Shown: positions 16,760 through 25,371 of the stretch, one piece after another
How positions within the stretch are numbered: the first letter of the stretch is position 1
How the letters are laid out: each line of letters starts with the position of its first letter
Assembly: GCA_016278515.1 (NCBI GenBank)
Contig: JADQBR010000002.1
Location: 124,001-188,000, forward strand
Direction of reading: 5' to 3'
DNA: 64,000 nt
Origin: Bacillota bacterium
Lineage (GTDB): Bacteria; Bacillota; JADQBR01
Program-made: the position numbers and the translations under genes
The notes under the pieces: model-generated
Told to the model about the DNA's origin: nothing
Database searches by the model: none
Seen by the model: the letters and a program-made list of their open reading frames with translations, nothing else

Positions 16760-16821
16760 TTGACTTGTATTATTAAATCTTGTATTATTATACAGTGTCA
16801 AGCAGAAATACTTTACACTGT
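16760..16821 (+). promoter_or_regulatory. ylxM promoter with inverted-repeat candidate operator
   Basis: TTGACT (16760-16765) and TATTAT (16783-16788) are 17 bp apart, a strong sigma-A promoter. Around the expected transcription start lies an imperfect 12-bp inverted repeat with perfect core ACAGTGT (16792-16798) / ACACTGT (16815-16821). CTTGTATTATTA also occurs twice, 15 bp apart, inside the promoter. The inverted repeat may be an operator or a 5' hairpin; no regulator is identified. Confidence 0.6.
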
Positions 16822-16832
16822 TAGGTGATAGT

Positions 16833-17165
16833 ATGTTATTGAAAACAACACGGATGGTAAATCTATTTGATTTCTATGGAAATTTATTAACTGAAAAACA
16901 GAAACTCATGATAGACCTTTACTATTATCATGATCTATCGTTAGGAGAGATATCTGAACAGTTGAATGTTACTCGGCAAGCTATTCATGATAATTTGCGC
17001 CGTAGCGAAAAGCTATTAGAATACTATGAAACGAAATTACATCTCATGGAGAGACATCGTAATTCTTTGCAAGAGATTAATAAATTGGAGTCTCTTCTTA
17101 ATGCGAAAGATATAAAGGATGGGCAAGTTATTATCAAAGATTTAAAAGAGTTTTTGATTCCCTAA
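16833..17165 (+). CDS. ylxM: YlxM family SRP-associated helix-turn-helix protein
   Basis: Small sigma-like helix-turn-helix protein (110 residues) encoded with ffh in Firmicutes; in streptococci the homologue modulates SRP assembly. The HTH lies at about residues 35-55 ([21 protein letters not shown]), followed by a charged helical tail. It starts at ATG after TTAGGTGATAGT and ends 12 bp before ffh. It is the first gene after a clear promoter. Confidence 0.9.
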   Translation: MLLKTTRMVNLFDFYGNLLTEKQKLMIDLYYYHDLSLGEISEQLNVTRQAIHDNLRRSEKLLEYYETKLHLMERHRNSLQEINKLESLLNAKDIKDGQVIIKDLKEFLIP

Positions 17166-17177
17166 GGAGGCTATATT

Positions 17178-18551
17178 ATGGCAGTGTTTTCTGGGTTAGC
17201 TGAAAAATTACAGGGAACTTTTAAGAAATTAAAAGGAAAAGGAAAATTAACTGAAACCGATGTTAAGCAGGCCATGCGGGAGGTTCGCTTGGCTTTACTT
17301 GAGGCTGATGTTAACTATAAAGTTGTAAAGAATTTCGTTTCAAAAGTACAGGAAAGAGCGGTTGGGCAGGAGGTTTTTCAAAGCCTAACGCCAGGGCAGC
17401 AGGTCATCAAGATTGTAAATGATGAGCTAACACAACTTATGGGTGGAACACAGAGTTCGATTAATTTGTCTTCTAAACCGCCTACAGTTGTTATGATGGT
17501 TGGTTTGCAGGGTGCAGGTAAAACAACTTCTGCTGGAAAACTGGCTAAAGTCATGAAGAAGCAAGGGCGGCGTCCTCTGCTGGTGGCAGGCGACATTTAC
17601 AGACCTGCGGCAATTAAACAATTACAGATATTAGGGGAACAAATTGAGATTCCTGTTTTTGCTATGGGGGATAAACAAAATCCTGTTAACATTGCTAAGG
17701 CGGCTTTGGAGCACGCCAAAGTTCACGGTAATGACTTAATAATTATTGATACAGCCGGTAGACTACATGTTGATGAAAAGTTAATGAAAGAATTGGAGAA
17801 CATTAAAGCTAACGTGCAGCCGACAGAAATCTTATTGGTAGTAGATGCCATGACGGGCCAAGATGCTGTTAATGTAGCTGAAATGTTTAATGAACAGTTG
17901 GGATTAACAGGCGTGGTTCTTACCAAACTAGACGGTGATACCCGCGGCGGAGCTGCACTATCGGTAAAAGCAGTAACAGGTTGTCCTGTTAAGTATGTAG
18001 GTCTGGGCGAAAAATTAGATGCTTTAGAGGCTTTTCATCCTGATAGAATGGCTAGTAGAATCTTAGGCATGGGTGATGTACTCAGTCTAATAGAAAAGGC
18101 TCAGGATAATTTTGACGAAGAAAAGGCCAAGGAACTGGAAAAGAAGATTAGACAACAGCAGTTTACATTGGAGGATTTTTTGGATCAATTACAGCAGATG
18201 AAATCCATGGGTCCAATGGAAGATATTCTATCCATGCTGCCAGGCGTTGGCAATGCCAAAGAGCTAAAAAATTTGCAGGTGGATGAAAAGGAATTAGTTC
18301 GTACAGAAGCCATTATTCAGTCCATGACAGATGAAGAACGCAAAAAACCGGAAATAATTAACGGCAGTAGAAAAAAACGCATCGCTACTGGAAGCGGTAC
18401 GCGAGTGCAGGATGTGAACAGAATTTTAAAGCAATTTGCTCAAGCGAAGAAATTAATGCGGCAATTTGCGGGTGCGGATCAAAGTAAATTAGCCAAGAAG
18501 ATGTCCAAGAAATCCAAAAAGGGTGGTTTGGGACTACCTTTTTTTAGGTAG
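17178..18551 (+). CDS. ffh: Signal recognition particle protein Ffh
   Basis: SRP54 homologue that binds signal sequences and the 4.5S/scRNA and targets ribosomes to FtsY. The 457-residue protein has an N domain, a G domain with G1 GLQGAGKTT (109-117), DTAGRLH and TKLDGDTRGG, and a methionine-rich M domain from about residue 320 (LQQMKSMGPMEDILSMLPG). It starts at ATG after CTAAGGAGG. The SRP RNA gene itself was not found in the window. Confidence 0.97.
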   Translation: MAVFSGLAEKLQGTFKKLKGKGKLTETDVKQAMREVRLALLEADVNYKVVKNFVSKVQERAVGQEVFQSLTPGQQVIKIVNDELTQLMGGTQSSINLSSKPPTVVMMVGLQGAGKTTSAGKLAKVMKKQGRRPLLVAGDIYRPAAIKQLQILGEQIEIPVFAMGDKQNPVNIAKAALEHAKVHGNDLIIIDTAGRLHVDEKLMKELENIKANVQPTEILLVVDAMTGQDAVNVAEMFNEQLGLTGVVLTKLDGDTRGGAALSVKAVTGCPVKYVGLGEKLDALEAFHPDRMASRILGMGDVLSLIEKAQDNFDEEKAKELEKKIRQQQFTLEDFLDQLQQMKSMGPMEDILSMLPGVGNAKELKNLQVDEKELVRTEAIIQSMTDEERKKPEIINGSRKKRIATGSGTRVQDVNRILKQFAQAKKLMRQFAGADQSKLAKKMSKKSKKGGLGLPFFR

Positions 18552-18596
18552 ATGTATATTGCAGAGTAATGGACAATAATGCAAGGAGGTGATACC

Positions 18597-18857
18597 ATGG
18601 CAACAAAGATCAGACTAAAGAGAATGGGTGGGAAGAAGGATCCGTTTTATCGCTTAGTTGTGGCGGATTCTCGTGCGCCCAGAGATGGACGTTATATTGA
18701 AGAAATTGGTTACTATAATCCCGTCAAAATTCCGGAAGAAATTAGTATTGACGAGGAGAAAGCTCTTCGCTGGTTGAACACAGGTGCAAAACCATCAGAG
18801 ACCGTTAAAGCTTTATTTCGTAGAGCGGGTGTTTGGGTAAAATTCCAAAATAGCTAA
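18597..18857 (+). CDS. rpsP: 30S ribosomal protein S16
   Basis: Small-subunit ribosomal protein of 86 residues, beginning [14 protein letters not shown] with the conserved [17 protein letters not shown] stretch. ATG at 18597 follows a perfect AAGGAGGTGAT site; an earlier in-frame ATG at 18579 precedes that site and is rejected. It lies in the ffh-rpsP-khpA order typical of Firmicutes. Confidence 0.97.
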   Translation: MATKIRLKRMGGKKDPFYRLVVADSRAPRDGRYIEEIGYYNPVKIPEEISIDEEKALRWLNTGAKPSETVKALFRRAGVWVKFQNS

Positions 18858-18883
18858 CACGCGGTAAATAGGAGGGGTTAGTA

Positions 18884-19114
18884 ATGCAAGAACTAGTTGA
18901 ACTATTAGCCAAGGCTTTAGTAGATAACCCTGATGCAGTCCAAGTTACTGAAATTGAAGGAGAAAAATCAATCATTGTTGAGTTAAGAGTAGCTTCCGAG
19001 GATATGGGGAAGGTAATTGGAAAACAAGGTCGTATAGCCAGAGCGATTCGGACAGTGACGAAAGCCGCCGCGGCCAAGGAAGGCAAGAGAGTGGCAGTAG
19101 AAATATTACAGTAA
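18884..19114 (+). CDS. khpA: KH domain RNA-binding protein KhpA
   Basis: Small single KH-domain protein (76 residues) that binds RNA, usually together with KhpB (Jag). The KH signature loop is [14 protein letters not shown] (GxxG at GKQG). It is encoded between rpsP and rimM as in most Firmicutes. ATG follows TAGGAGGGGT. Confidence 0.93.
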   Translation: MQELVELLAKALVDNPDAVQVTEIEGEKSIIVELRVASEDMGKVIGKQGRIARAIRTVTKAAAAKEGKRVAVEILQ

Positions 19115-19143
19115 TTAATGTGGGGCTTTAAAGCCCCTTAATT
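19113..19143 (+). terminator. Hairpin after khpA, probable terminator
   Basis: GGGGCT/AGCCCC with TTAA loop, flanked by AATTAA/TTAATT, follows the khpA stop. The trailing sequence is A+T-rich but not a pure T run, so termination may be partial. Confidence 0.6.
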
Positions 19144-19155
19144 ATTCTCATTAAT

Positions 19156-19164
19156 TGTTATAAT
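19156..19164 (+). promoter_or_regulatory. Extended -10 element upstream of rimM
   Basis: TGTTATAAT (TG at 19156-19157, TATAAT at 19159-19164) is an extended -10 promoter 35 bp before rimM; no good -35 is seen. It follows the khpA hairpin, consistent with a new transcript for rimM-trmD. Confidence 0.5.
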
Positions 19165-19198
19165 ATGCCTATAAAAATTTTCCTAAGGTTGTGTCGCC

Positions 19199-19723
19199 AT
19201 GACTATTGATAAAGCTAATAAGATAATTATTGGAAAAATCACAACCACCCATGGACTTAAAGGTGAATTAAAGATCATGCCTTTAACCGATTTCCCGGAG
19301 CGTTTTAAAGCTATGACTGCTGTTGAGGTGGATAGAAACGGCGTCATTAAAGAACTGACTATCGAAAATATTAGGAAGAATAAAGAAGTGCTTATTGTCA
19401 AGTTTCAGGAGATTACTAATATGAGTGAAGCTGAACTGTTTAGGAATTCCCTTATTTACATTAACCAAACCGACATTATGCCATTACCTAAAGACCGATA
19501 TTATCATTTCCAATTGATTGGATTAAAGGTTTTTGCAGAGAATGACGGGACCTATTTAGGGACAGTAAAAGCAATCATGGAACCCGGCGGTCACGATATA
19601 TTGGTAGTTAATAATGAACAGACAGAAGAAGAATTATTAATACCGATGGTTAAGGCATGGGTACGTAAGATCAATACGGAAGAGGGCTATATTAAGGTTG
19701 AAGTGTTACCAGGACTACGGTAG
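19199..19723 (+). CDS. rimM: 16S rRNA processing protein RimM
   Basis: Assembly factor for the 30S head that binds S19. The 174-residue protein has an N-terminal RimM barrel with the conserved [11 protein letters not shown] segment and a C-terminal PRC-like barrel containing [11 protein letters not shown] and the terminal [11 protein letters not shown] stretch. It precedes trmD with an 8-bp gap, as in most bacteria. The ribosome binding site before ATG (CTAAGG) is modest. Confidence 0.94.
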   Translation: MTIDKANKIIIGKITTTHGLKGELKIMPLTDFPERFKAMTAVEVDRNGVIKELTIENIRKNKEVLIVKFQEITNMSEAELFRNSLIYINQTDIMPLPKDRYYHFQLIGLKVFAENDGTYLGTVKAIMEPGGHDILVVNNEQTEEELLIPMVKAWVRKINTEEGYIKVEVLPGLR

Positions 19724-19731
19724 GTGATCTT

Positions 19732-20481
19732 ATGAATATTGATATACTAACCATATTTCCGGATATGTTTGCCCCACTGAACGAGAGTATTTTGCTGCGT
19801 GCTAGAGAGAACAATCTTATTTCGGTTAGGTTAATAGATATTAGAGATTTTTCCTTTAATAAGCATAATAAAGTAGATGATTACCCGTTTGGCGGAGGCG
19901 CAGGGATGGTTATGAAACCTGAGCCAATTTTTCGAGCAGTTCAATCCTTAGATTTGGCCAAGGATGACCCTGTGATTATGATGTCCCCTCAAGGCGAACG
20001 ATTCAATCATAGTATTGCCGAAAATTTAGCTGCTAAGGACAGGCTGACTTTTATTTGTGGCCATTATGAAGGAATTGACGAGCGGGTGAGGGAAGAGCTT
20101 GTATCCAGAGAACTGTCCATTGGCGACTATGTTCTCACGGGTGGTGAATTGCCTGCTATGGTTATAATAGATGCGGTTGCTAGATTATTACCCGGTGTTT
20201 TGGGACATGAGGCATCTGCAGAAGAGGACTCTTTTGCACAGGGCCTATTAGAATACCCACATTATACGCGTCCGCGGGAATTTGTGGGGAAAACGGTTCC
20301 CTCAGTGTTGTTATCGGGAAATCATGAACAAATACGGTTATGGCGTCGCAAGAAATCGTTGGAGAGAACTTTGCTAAGACGTCCTGAATTGATAAATATT
20401 GCCGATTTAACGAAAGAAGATAAGGGTTTATTAAGAGAGATAAAGGATAAATACCCCAAGTCTGGCAACAATAACAGTTAA
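19732..20481 (+). CDS. trmD: tRNA (guanine-N1)-methyltransferase
   Basis: Methylates G37 next to the anticodon of tRNAs to prevent frameshifting; a SPOUT dimer. The 249-residue protein has the trefoil-knot motifs [24 protein letters not shown], and [16 protein letters not shown], and a C-terminal TRPREF...[13 protein letters not shown] block. It starts at ATG after TAGGTGAT. Confidence 0.97.
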   Translation: MNIDILTIFPDMFAPLNESILLRARENNLISVRLIDIRDFSFNKHNKVDDYPFGGGAGMVMKPEPIFRAVQSLDLAKDDPVIMMSPQGERFNHSIAENLAAKDRLTFICGHYEGIDERVREELVSRELSIGDYVLTGGELPAMVIIDAVARLLPGVLGHEASAEEDSFAQGLLEYPHYTRPREFVGKTVPSVLLSGNHEQIRLWRRKKSLERTLLRRPELINIADLTKEDKGLLREIKDKYPKSGNNNS

Positions 20482-20496
20482 AGGTGTGACATTAGC

Positions 20497-21066
20497 TTGT
20501 CTAAAGCAAGGGTTTACTTAGCCTTATTACACTACCCTGTCTACAATAAAAAAATGGATATAGTAAATACGTCGGTTACGAATCTTGATATCCATGACAT
20601 CGCGAGATCTTCGGCAACTTACGGATTGGAAGGCTACTATATAGTACAACCTTTAAAGCCCCAAAGACTGATGGTAGAGAGGATTATCGCTTATTGGAAT
20701 TCGGGACAGGGGTATCAGTATAACCCTGACCGGCAAAAAGCATTTGAAAAGGTTAAAGTCTGTGACAATTTTGACACATTAGTAAAAGAGGTTGAAGTTC
20801 TTGAAGGCGTAAGACCGCAACTGGTAGTTACGGATGCTAGAATTTACCCAAACACTGTTTCATATAACCACATGCGGAGGCTTTTAAGTGCGGATGGCGT
20901 ATATATTCTGCTTTTTGGAACAGGGTGGGGAATTGTTAAGGAAACCATGGAGAAAGCAGATTGGATATTAGAACCGATTTATGGACCCGGAAGTTATAAT
21001 CATCTATCCGTTCGCAGTGCAGTAGCAATTATCTTGGATAGGCTTTGCGGAGAAAAATGGTGTTAA
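20497..21066 (+). CDS. SPOUT-type RNA methyltransferase
   Basis: SAM-dependent RNA methyltransferase of the small SPOUT family seen next to trmD in Clostridia and Thermotogae (RNA_Me_trans type). The 189-residue product contains LLFGTGWGIV and YNHLSVRSAVAIILDRL, the knot motifs of this family. Start is TTG at 20497 with AAAGGTG ten bases upstream. The RNA target is not known. Confidence 0.8.
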   Translation: MSKARVYLALLHYPVYNKKMDIVNTSVTNLDIHDIARSSATYGLEGYYIVQPLKPQRLMVERIIAYWNSGQGYQYNPDRQKAFEKVKVCDNFDTLVKEVEVLEGVRPQLVVTDARIYPNTVSYNHMRRLLSADGVYILLFGTGWGIVKETMEKADWILEPIYGPGSYNHLSVRSAVAIILDRLCGEKWC

Positions 21067-21070
21067 AATA

Positions 21071-21099
21071 TTGTCTTTATTTTTTTATTATGTTATAAT
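21071..21099 (+). promoter_or_regulatory. rplS promoter
   Basis: TTGTCT (21071-21076) and TATAAT (21094-21099) are 17 bp apart, and the -10 is extended by TG at 21091-21092. This is one of the best promoters in the window and lies 62 bp before rplS. Confidence 0.75.
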
Positions 21100-21160
21100 A
21101 CTCCATGTGTAAAAATGCGCTTATTTTATATTAATATAAACTGAAAGGGGGCTACATACA

Positions 21161-21502
21161 GTGGATCTTATGAAAGCAGTAGAGCAGGGACAGTTGAAGG
21201 AAGTGCCTCAATTTCAAGCTGGAGATACCGTTCGTGTACACGTAAAGGTTGTTGAAGGTACTAGAGAGAGAATTCAGGTGTTTGAAGGAATTGCCATTAA
21301 ACGTCAAGGTACTGCACTTACCGAAACTTTTACGGTACGTAGAGTTTCTTATGGTGTTGGAGTGGAAAGAACTTTTCCGGTTCATTCACCACGTATTGAT
21401 AAAATTGAGGTTGTTCGGCATGGCCGTGTGAGAAGGGCTAAGCTTTATTACTTAAGAGACCGGGTAGGTAAAGCTGCAAGAATTAAAGAAAAGAGAAAGT
21501 AA
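21161..21502 (+). CDS. rplS: 50S ribosomal protein L19
   Basis: Large-subunit protein at the 30S-50S interface. The 113-residue product shows the L19 core [16 protein letters not shown]...RIQVFEG and ends [27 protein letters not shown] at 21161 follows GAAAGGGGG; ATG at 21170 is an alternative start. It has its own promoter and terminator. Confidence 0.96.
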   Translation: MDLMKAVEQGQLKEVPQFQAGDTVRVHVKVVEGTRERIQVFEGIAIKRQGTALTETFTVRRVSYGVGVERTFPVHSPRIDKIEVVRHGRVRRAKLYYLRDRVGKAARIKEKRK

Positions 21503-21505
21503 GAG

Positions 21506-21529
21506 GACTGGCTAATACCAGTCTTTTTT
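21506..21529 (+). terminator. Intrinsic terminator after rplS
   Basis: GACTGG / CCAGTC with loop CTAATA is followed by TTTTTT, directly after the rplS stop. A TATAAT at 21545-21550 just downstream could start the lepB transcript, but it lacks a clear -35. Confidence 0.85.
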
Positions 21530-21625
21530 ACATTAGGATAATTGTATAATATTTTTGTACAACATCTTTAACATGTGAAAGTATGTTATTAATACGGGTA
21601 AAATACCATAAAAAGGATTGGTATT

Positions 21626-22138
21626 ATGGTTAAACAATTTATGAGAGAAACATTTCAATCATTGGTAATCGCATTGATTTTGGCACTTTTAATAAGAATG
21701 TTTATATTTCAGCCTTTTTATATCCCTTCGCGTTCCATGGTGCCGAATTTGGAACCAGGAGATCGAATTTTGGTAACAAAATTTAATTATTATTTTTCTG
21801 AGCCTGACCGAGGAGAAGTTATTGTTTTTAAATATCCTGTGGATCCGGATAAGGATTTTGTTAAACGTATAGTTGGCTTGGGTGGAGAAAGCCTAAGTAT
21901 TAAAGATAATAATGTTTATATTAATGGGAAATTGTTGAATGAACCTTACTTAGAGCAGGGTATTCCCATGCAAGATTTTGGCCCCGTTACAATTCCTAAC
22001 GGTACGCTCTTTGTTATGGGAGATAACAGACCAGACAGCAGAGATAGCCGTTACTGGGGTACTTTAGATGAGAACCTAATCATAGGTAAGACAATCATCA
22101 GATTTTGGCCTTTGGGTCGGATTGGTAGAGCTCAATAA
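21626..22138 (+). CDS. lepB: Type I signal peptidase
   Basis: Membrane serine protease that removes signal peptides. The 170-residue protein has one N-terminal transmembrane helix (about 11-29), then the catalytic Ser37 in IPSRSMVP and Lys80 in FVKRIVG, with the box D motif MGDNRPDSRDSRYWG. This is the single-helix SipS-like form of Firmicutes. Its end overlaps the leader of rbgA. Confidence 0.95.
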   Translation: MVKQFMRETFQSLVIALILALLIRMFIFQPFYIPSRSMVPNLEPGDRILVTKFNYYFSEPDRGEVIVFKYPVDPDKDFVKRIVGLGGESLSIKDNNVYINGKLLNEPYLEQGIPMQDFGPVTIPNGTLFVMGDNRPDSRDSRYWGTLDENLIIGKTIIRFWPLGRIGRAQ

Positions 22139-22160
22139 CTTGATAAGGTGGGGTAACAGG

Positions 22161-23003
22161 ATGGGTGTTCATTGGTATCCAGGCCATATGGTAAAAGCCG
22201 AAAAGAAAATCAAAGAGAATATGTCTTTGGTTGATATGGTAATTGAACTCCGGGACGCCCGAGCGCCTCGGGCAACTTCGAATCCAAGACTAGAGCAATT
22301 ATCCAATAAACGGCCGAGACTGGTTATTTTAAACAAGGCGGACTTGGCTGTTGAGGAAAAAACCAATTTATGGCTGCAGCACTTAAAAGCAGAATATTAT
22401 GCTATAAAATTCAACTCTACCCACGATAAAGGACGGATAGTCCTGGATATGGTCAACGAAATGGCTCAATCCATAAAAATGAAACGTAAAGAAAAAGGAT
22501 TGAGGCCTCGGCCCGTTCGTACCATGGTGCTTGGGGTACCGAATGTGGGCAAATCTTCATTTATTAATCGTATTGCCAGGCGTTCGTCAATGAAAACCGG
22601 CCAAAAGCCTGGTGTAACTCGGGGATATCAATGGTTGAAGGTAAGTAAAGAAATAGAATTGTTGGATACACCAGGGGTCTTATGGCCAAAATTTAAAGAG
22701 GAAGACATTGGCCTGCATTTAGCGTGGATTGGTTGTATTAGCGATCATGTATTCGACAAAGTTGAGGTAGCACTAGCCTTGATAAGGTGGTTTACTGCGG
22801 AACAACCAAGCAGCATGATGGAAAGATTTAATATTATTGCACCATTTGGTGAACCAATTGATATTTTAAAAATAGTTGGTATAAATAAAGGTTGTCTACT
22901 TGCCGGCGGAAAAGTTGACTACGAAAAAACGGCCATTATTTTTTTAAGTGAGTTCCGATCTGGTCTACTGGGGAAGACGACTTTGGAAAACCCAATTAAC
23001 TAA
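22161..23003 (+). CDS. rbgA: Ribosome biogenesis GTPase RbgA
   Basis: Circularly permuted GTPase required for late 50S assembly. The 280-residue protein has the motif order G4 NKAD (58-61) first, then G1 GVPNVGKS (125-132) and G3 DTPGVLWP, characteristic of the YlqF/YawG family. ATG at 22161 follows AAGGTGGGG; the longer in-frame start at 22122 lies in lepB. It precedes rnhB as in Bacillus. Confidence 0.95.
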   Translation: MGVHWYPGHMVKAEKKIKENMSLVDMVIELRDARAPRATSNPRLEQLSNKRPRLVILNKADLAVEEKTNLWLQHLKAEYYAIKFNSTHDKGRIVLDMVNEMAQSIKMKRKEKGLRPRPVRTMVLGVPNVGKSSFINRIARRSSMKTGQKPGVTRGYQWLKVSKEIELLDTPGVLWPKFKEEDIGLHLAWIGCISDHVFDKVEVALALIRWFTAEQPSSMMERFNIIAPFGEPIDILKIVGINKGCLLAGGKVDYEKTAIIFLSEFRSGLLGKTTLENPIN

Positions 23004-23019
23004 AGAAGAAATTATTTTA

Positions 23020-23045
23020 GCAGGATTTTATCAGTTTTAGACGAA
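23020..23045 (+). repeat. GCAGGA-N16-CGAA intergenic motif, copy 2
   Basis: GCAGGA, 16 bases and CGAA lie in the 63-bp gap between rbgA and rnhB, matching the element before ftsY (12617-12643). Position upstream of a gene and conserved ends suggest a dispersed element; function unknown. Confidence 0.35.
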
Positions 23046-23066
23046 TTTATAATTTTGGTGATTATT

Positions 23067-23837
23067 ATGATAAAAGAAAAATCTATTGCAGAAATAAAAG
23101 AACTTTTGTCTGGGTTGGAAGCATCGAATGAACTAATGGATAGTTTGCGGAAAGACCATAGGAAAGGTGTCCATCAATTGTTCAATCGGTATCTAAAACA
23201 ATTGAAAATTGCTGATAGTGAGCGGGCACGGTTTTCTAGAATGCTTGACTTTGATTTAAATAACGTGTCTGAGCACAATGTTCTTGCTGGTGTTGATGAG
23301 GCTGGTAGAGGACCACTAGCGGGACCTGTTATTGCTGCGGCAGTGATATTGCCATATGGTCAAAAACTTCCCTACCAAATTAACGACTCCAAACAGATGA
23401 CACCGAGCCTAAGAGAAATGGTTTTTTCTGAAATAAAGGATTGCTTATTGGATTATGGCGTCGGTATAGTGGAACCCGATATTATTGATGAGATTAACAT
23501 ATACCAGGCGACAGTTCTGGCTATGCGTAAAGCAATTGGCAGTTTGAATCCTAAACCGGACAGAATATTAATTGATGGTTTAAGTATTCCCGCGCTGGAT
23601 ATACCGAACAGAAAAGTAATTAATGGTGATCAAAAAAGTGCAGCAGTTGCAGCAGCAAGCATAATCGCCAAGGTTACAAGAGATAGATTAATGACAGAAT
23701 ATGCTAGAGTATATCCCGAATACGGGTTTGACAAGCATTTTGGCTATCCAACGAAAGCGCACAGGGAAGTCATAATTAAAGAGGGTGTAACGCCTATTCA
23801 TCGCAGGACGTTTTCTGGCGTTAGGGAATGTATATAG
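23067..23837 (+). CDS. rnhB: Ribonuclease HII
   Basis: Removes RNA from RNA-DNA hybrids and misincorporated ribonucleotides. From ATG at 23067 the product has 256 residues, close to the Bacillus enzyme, with an N-terminal substrate-binding extension of about 70 residues. Catalytic acidic residues are visible as GVDEAGRGPLAGP (Asp77, Glu78) and LIDG (Asp170), with VAAASIIAKVTRD and the C-terminal HFGYPTKAH. An upstream TTG at 23055 is in frame; neither start has a strong Shine-Dalgarno. Confidence 0.93.
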   Translation: MIKEKSIAEIKELLSGLEASNELMDSLRKDHRKGVHQLFNRYLKQLKIADSERARFSRMLDFDLNNVSEHNVLAGVDEAGRGPLAGPVIAAAVILPYGQKLPYQINDSKQMTPSLREMVFSEIKDCLLDYGVGIVEPDIIDEINIYQATVLAMRKAIGSLNPKPDRILIDGLSIPALDIPNRKVINGDQKSAAVAAASIIAKVTRDRLMTEYARVYPEYGFDKHFGYPTKAHREVIIKEGVTPIHRRTFSGVRECI

Positions 23838-24035
23838 TAAAGCATAGTAAGTCCTCATCAAGAATATACATTCTTAGGGCATAGTGTAAACGTTCGTTGA
23901 AAGTTGTATCTTATTATAGACAAAAAAATAATATTTTTGAAGGTTTTTATCTAGCCATGGCGAATGCTTTTTAGTGGTCTTTTTCTAGATATAACCAAAT
24001 AATAACAACTTACTTTTTATGAAAGGGGGGGGATT

Positions 24036-24392
24036 ATGCAGCAGGATTATGCCGGGATAGGAATTTTTTTCTTAATTGCGGCAGTTTTTCCAATGATTGT
24101 GTTGGCGACGGCGTGGTTAGTGAGACCGAAAAGGCCAAGCCCGGAAAAATTATCAACTTATGAGTGTGGTTTGGAGACTCAGGGATCCACTTGGGTACAG
24201 TTTAAAATTAGTTATTTTCTTTATGCATTGATTTTTGTTGTGTTTGATGTCGAAACTGTATTTCTGTATCCTTGGGCGGTGAGATTTAGCTCGTTAGGCT
24301 TATTTGCATTTGTAGAAATGGTTATATTTATCGCCATATTAGTGATTGGCCTATGGTATGCCTGGAAGGAAGGAGCATTAGAATGGATGTAG
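24036..24392 (+). CDS. nuoA: NADH-quinone oxidoreductase subunit A
   Basis: Small membrane subunit of complex I (118 residues, three predicted helices), with the conserved [13 protein letters not shown] loop and [12 protein letters not shown]. It opens an 11-gene nuo cluster. ATG follows GAAAGGGGGG. The preceding 198-bp gap has a weak TTGTAT (23904-23909) / AATAAT (23927-23932) pair as a possible promoter. It overlaps nuoB by 10 bp. Confidence 0.93.
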   Translation: MQQDYAGIGIFFLIAAVFPMIVLATAWLVRPKRPSPEKLSTYECGLETQGSTWVQFKISYFLYALIFVVFDVETVFLYPWAVRFSSLGLFAFVEMVIFIAILVIGLWYAWKEGALEWM

Positions 24393-24901
24393 AAAAAGGT
24401 GTCCACGCTACAGAAGTGGAAGAGTTAGTAAAAAATAATGTTATTTTAACATCTGTTGACAAGGTTTTAGATTATGCTAGGGCCCATTCATTCTGGCCGG
24501 TTACTTTCGGTTTAGCGTGCTGCGCAATCGAGATGATGGCCGCTGGTGGGGCAAGATTTGACATTTCTAGATTTGGTTATGAAGTATTTCGACCCTCACC
24601 AAGGCAAGCAGATTTAATGATTGTAGCTGGTACTATCACTAAAAAGATGGCTCCATTAGTACAAAGGGTATACGATCAAATGGCAGAACCAAGGTACGTA
24701 ATAGCTATGGGTAGCTGTGCTATAAGTGGCGGTCCTTTTGTTGATTCGTACAATGTTGTACCTGGGGCAGATACTTTCTTGCCGGTAGACGTATATGTAC
24801 CTGGTTGCCCACCAAGGCCGGAAGCGTTAATCTATGGCTTATTGCAACTACGCCAGAAAGTAATTAATCCTAACGTGGTAAGGATGAGGACAAATGGATA
24901 G
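24383..24901 (+). CDS. nuoB: NADH-quinone oxidoreductase subunit B
   Basis: Carries the terminal iron-sulfur cluster N2 that passes electrons to quinone. The 172-residue protein has the four ligands Cys46-Cys47 (LACCAIEMM), Cys112 (MGSCAISGG) and Cys142 (PGCPPRPEA). ATG at 24383 follows AAGGAAGGAGC; the longer frame from 24353 runs into nuoA. It overlaps nuoC by 8 bp. Confidence 0.95.
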   Translation: MDVEKGVHATEVEELVKNNVILTSVDKVLDYARAHSFWPVTFGLACCAIEMMAAGGARFDISRFGYEVFRPSPRQADLMIVAGTITKKMAPLVQRVYDQMAEPRYVIAMGSCAISGGPFVDSYNVVPGADTFLPVDVYVPGCPPRPEALIYGLLQLRQKVINPNVVRMRTNG

Positions 24902-25337
24902 TCAAATTAAATTGGTGGAAAAATTAGTTAAGAAGTTTAAAGAGAAGATAGAAGTATTTGAAGAGGAACCTGGTACTTTTTTTGTTGAAAAAGATACCTT
25001 TTTTGATGTTATGACTCAACTTAAAGAAAAATATGGTTTTAATTATTTGGTAGACGTCACTGCAGTAGATTATAATGAAGAGATTGTTGCGGTTTACCAT
25101 CTGATGGTATTACCGGATTGCAAAAAAATAAAGGTAAAAGTTAAATTGGATAAACAAAACCCCATTATCTCTTCAATTTCATCCTTATGGGCAGCTGCTG
25201 ATGTTCAGGAACGAGAAACTTTTGATTTGATAGGGGTTATCTATGAGGGACATCCGAATTTGAAACGTATTTTGTGTCCCGATGATTTTGAAGGACATCC
25301 GTTACGCAAAGATTATAAGGTTGAAGCAAGGAGGTAG
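24894..25337 (+). CDS. nuoC: NADH-quinone oxidoreductase subunit C
   Basis: Peripheral-arm subunit of complex I (147 residues) with the signature [36 protein letters not shown]. It is a separate gene rather than a NuoCD fusion. Confidence 0.94.
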   Translation: MDSQIKLVEKLVKKFKEKIEVFEEEPGTFFVEKDTFFDVMTQLKEKYGFNYLVDVTAVDYNEEIVAVYHLMVLPDCKKIKVKVKLDKQNPIISSISSLWAAADVQERETFDLIGVIYEGHPNLKRILCPDDFEGHPLRKDYKVEARR

Positions 25338-25371
25338 CACTCCTTAGAAAAGTAATAGTAGAGGTGTCGTG

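Noticed and set aside
20497-21066. Gene after trmD as a second copy of trmD
   Set aside because: It is shorter and has the GTGWG and YNHLSVR motifs of a different SPOUT family.
23838-24035. Possible regulatory RNA or gene in the 198-bp gap before nuoA
   Set aside because: Only a short AAGAAT/ATTCTT hairpin and a weak promoter-like pair are visible; nothing supports a riboswitch or ORF.
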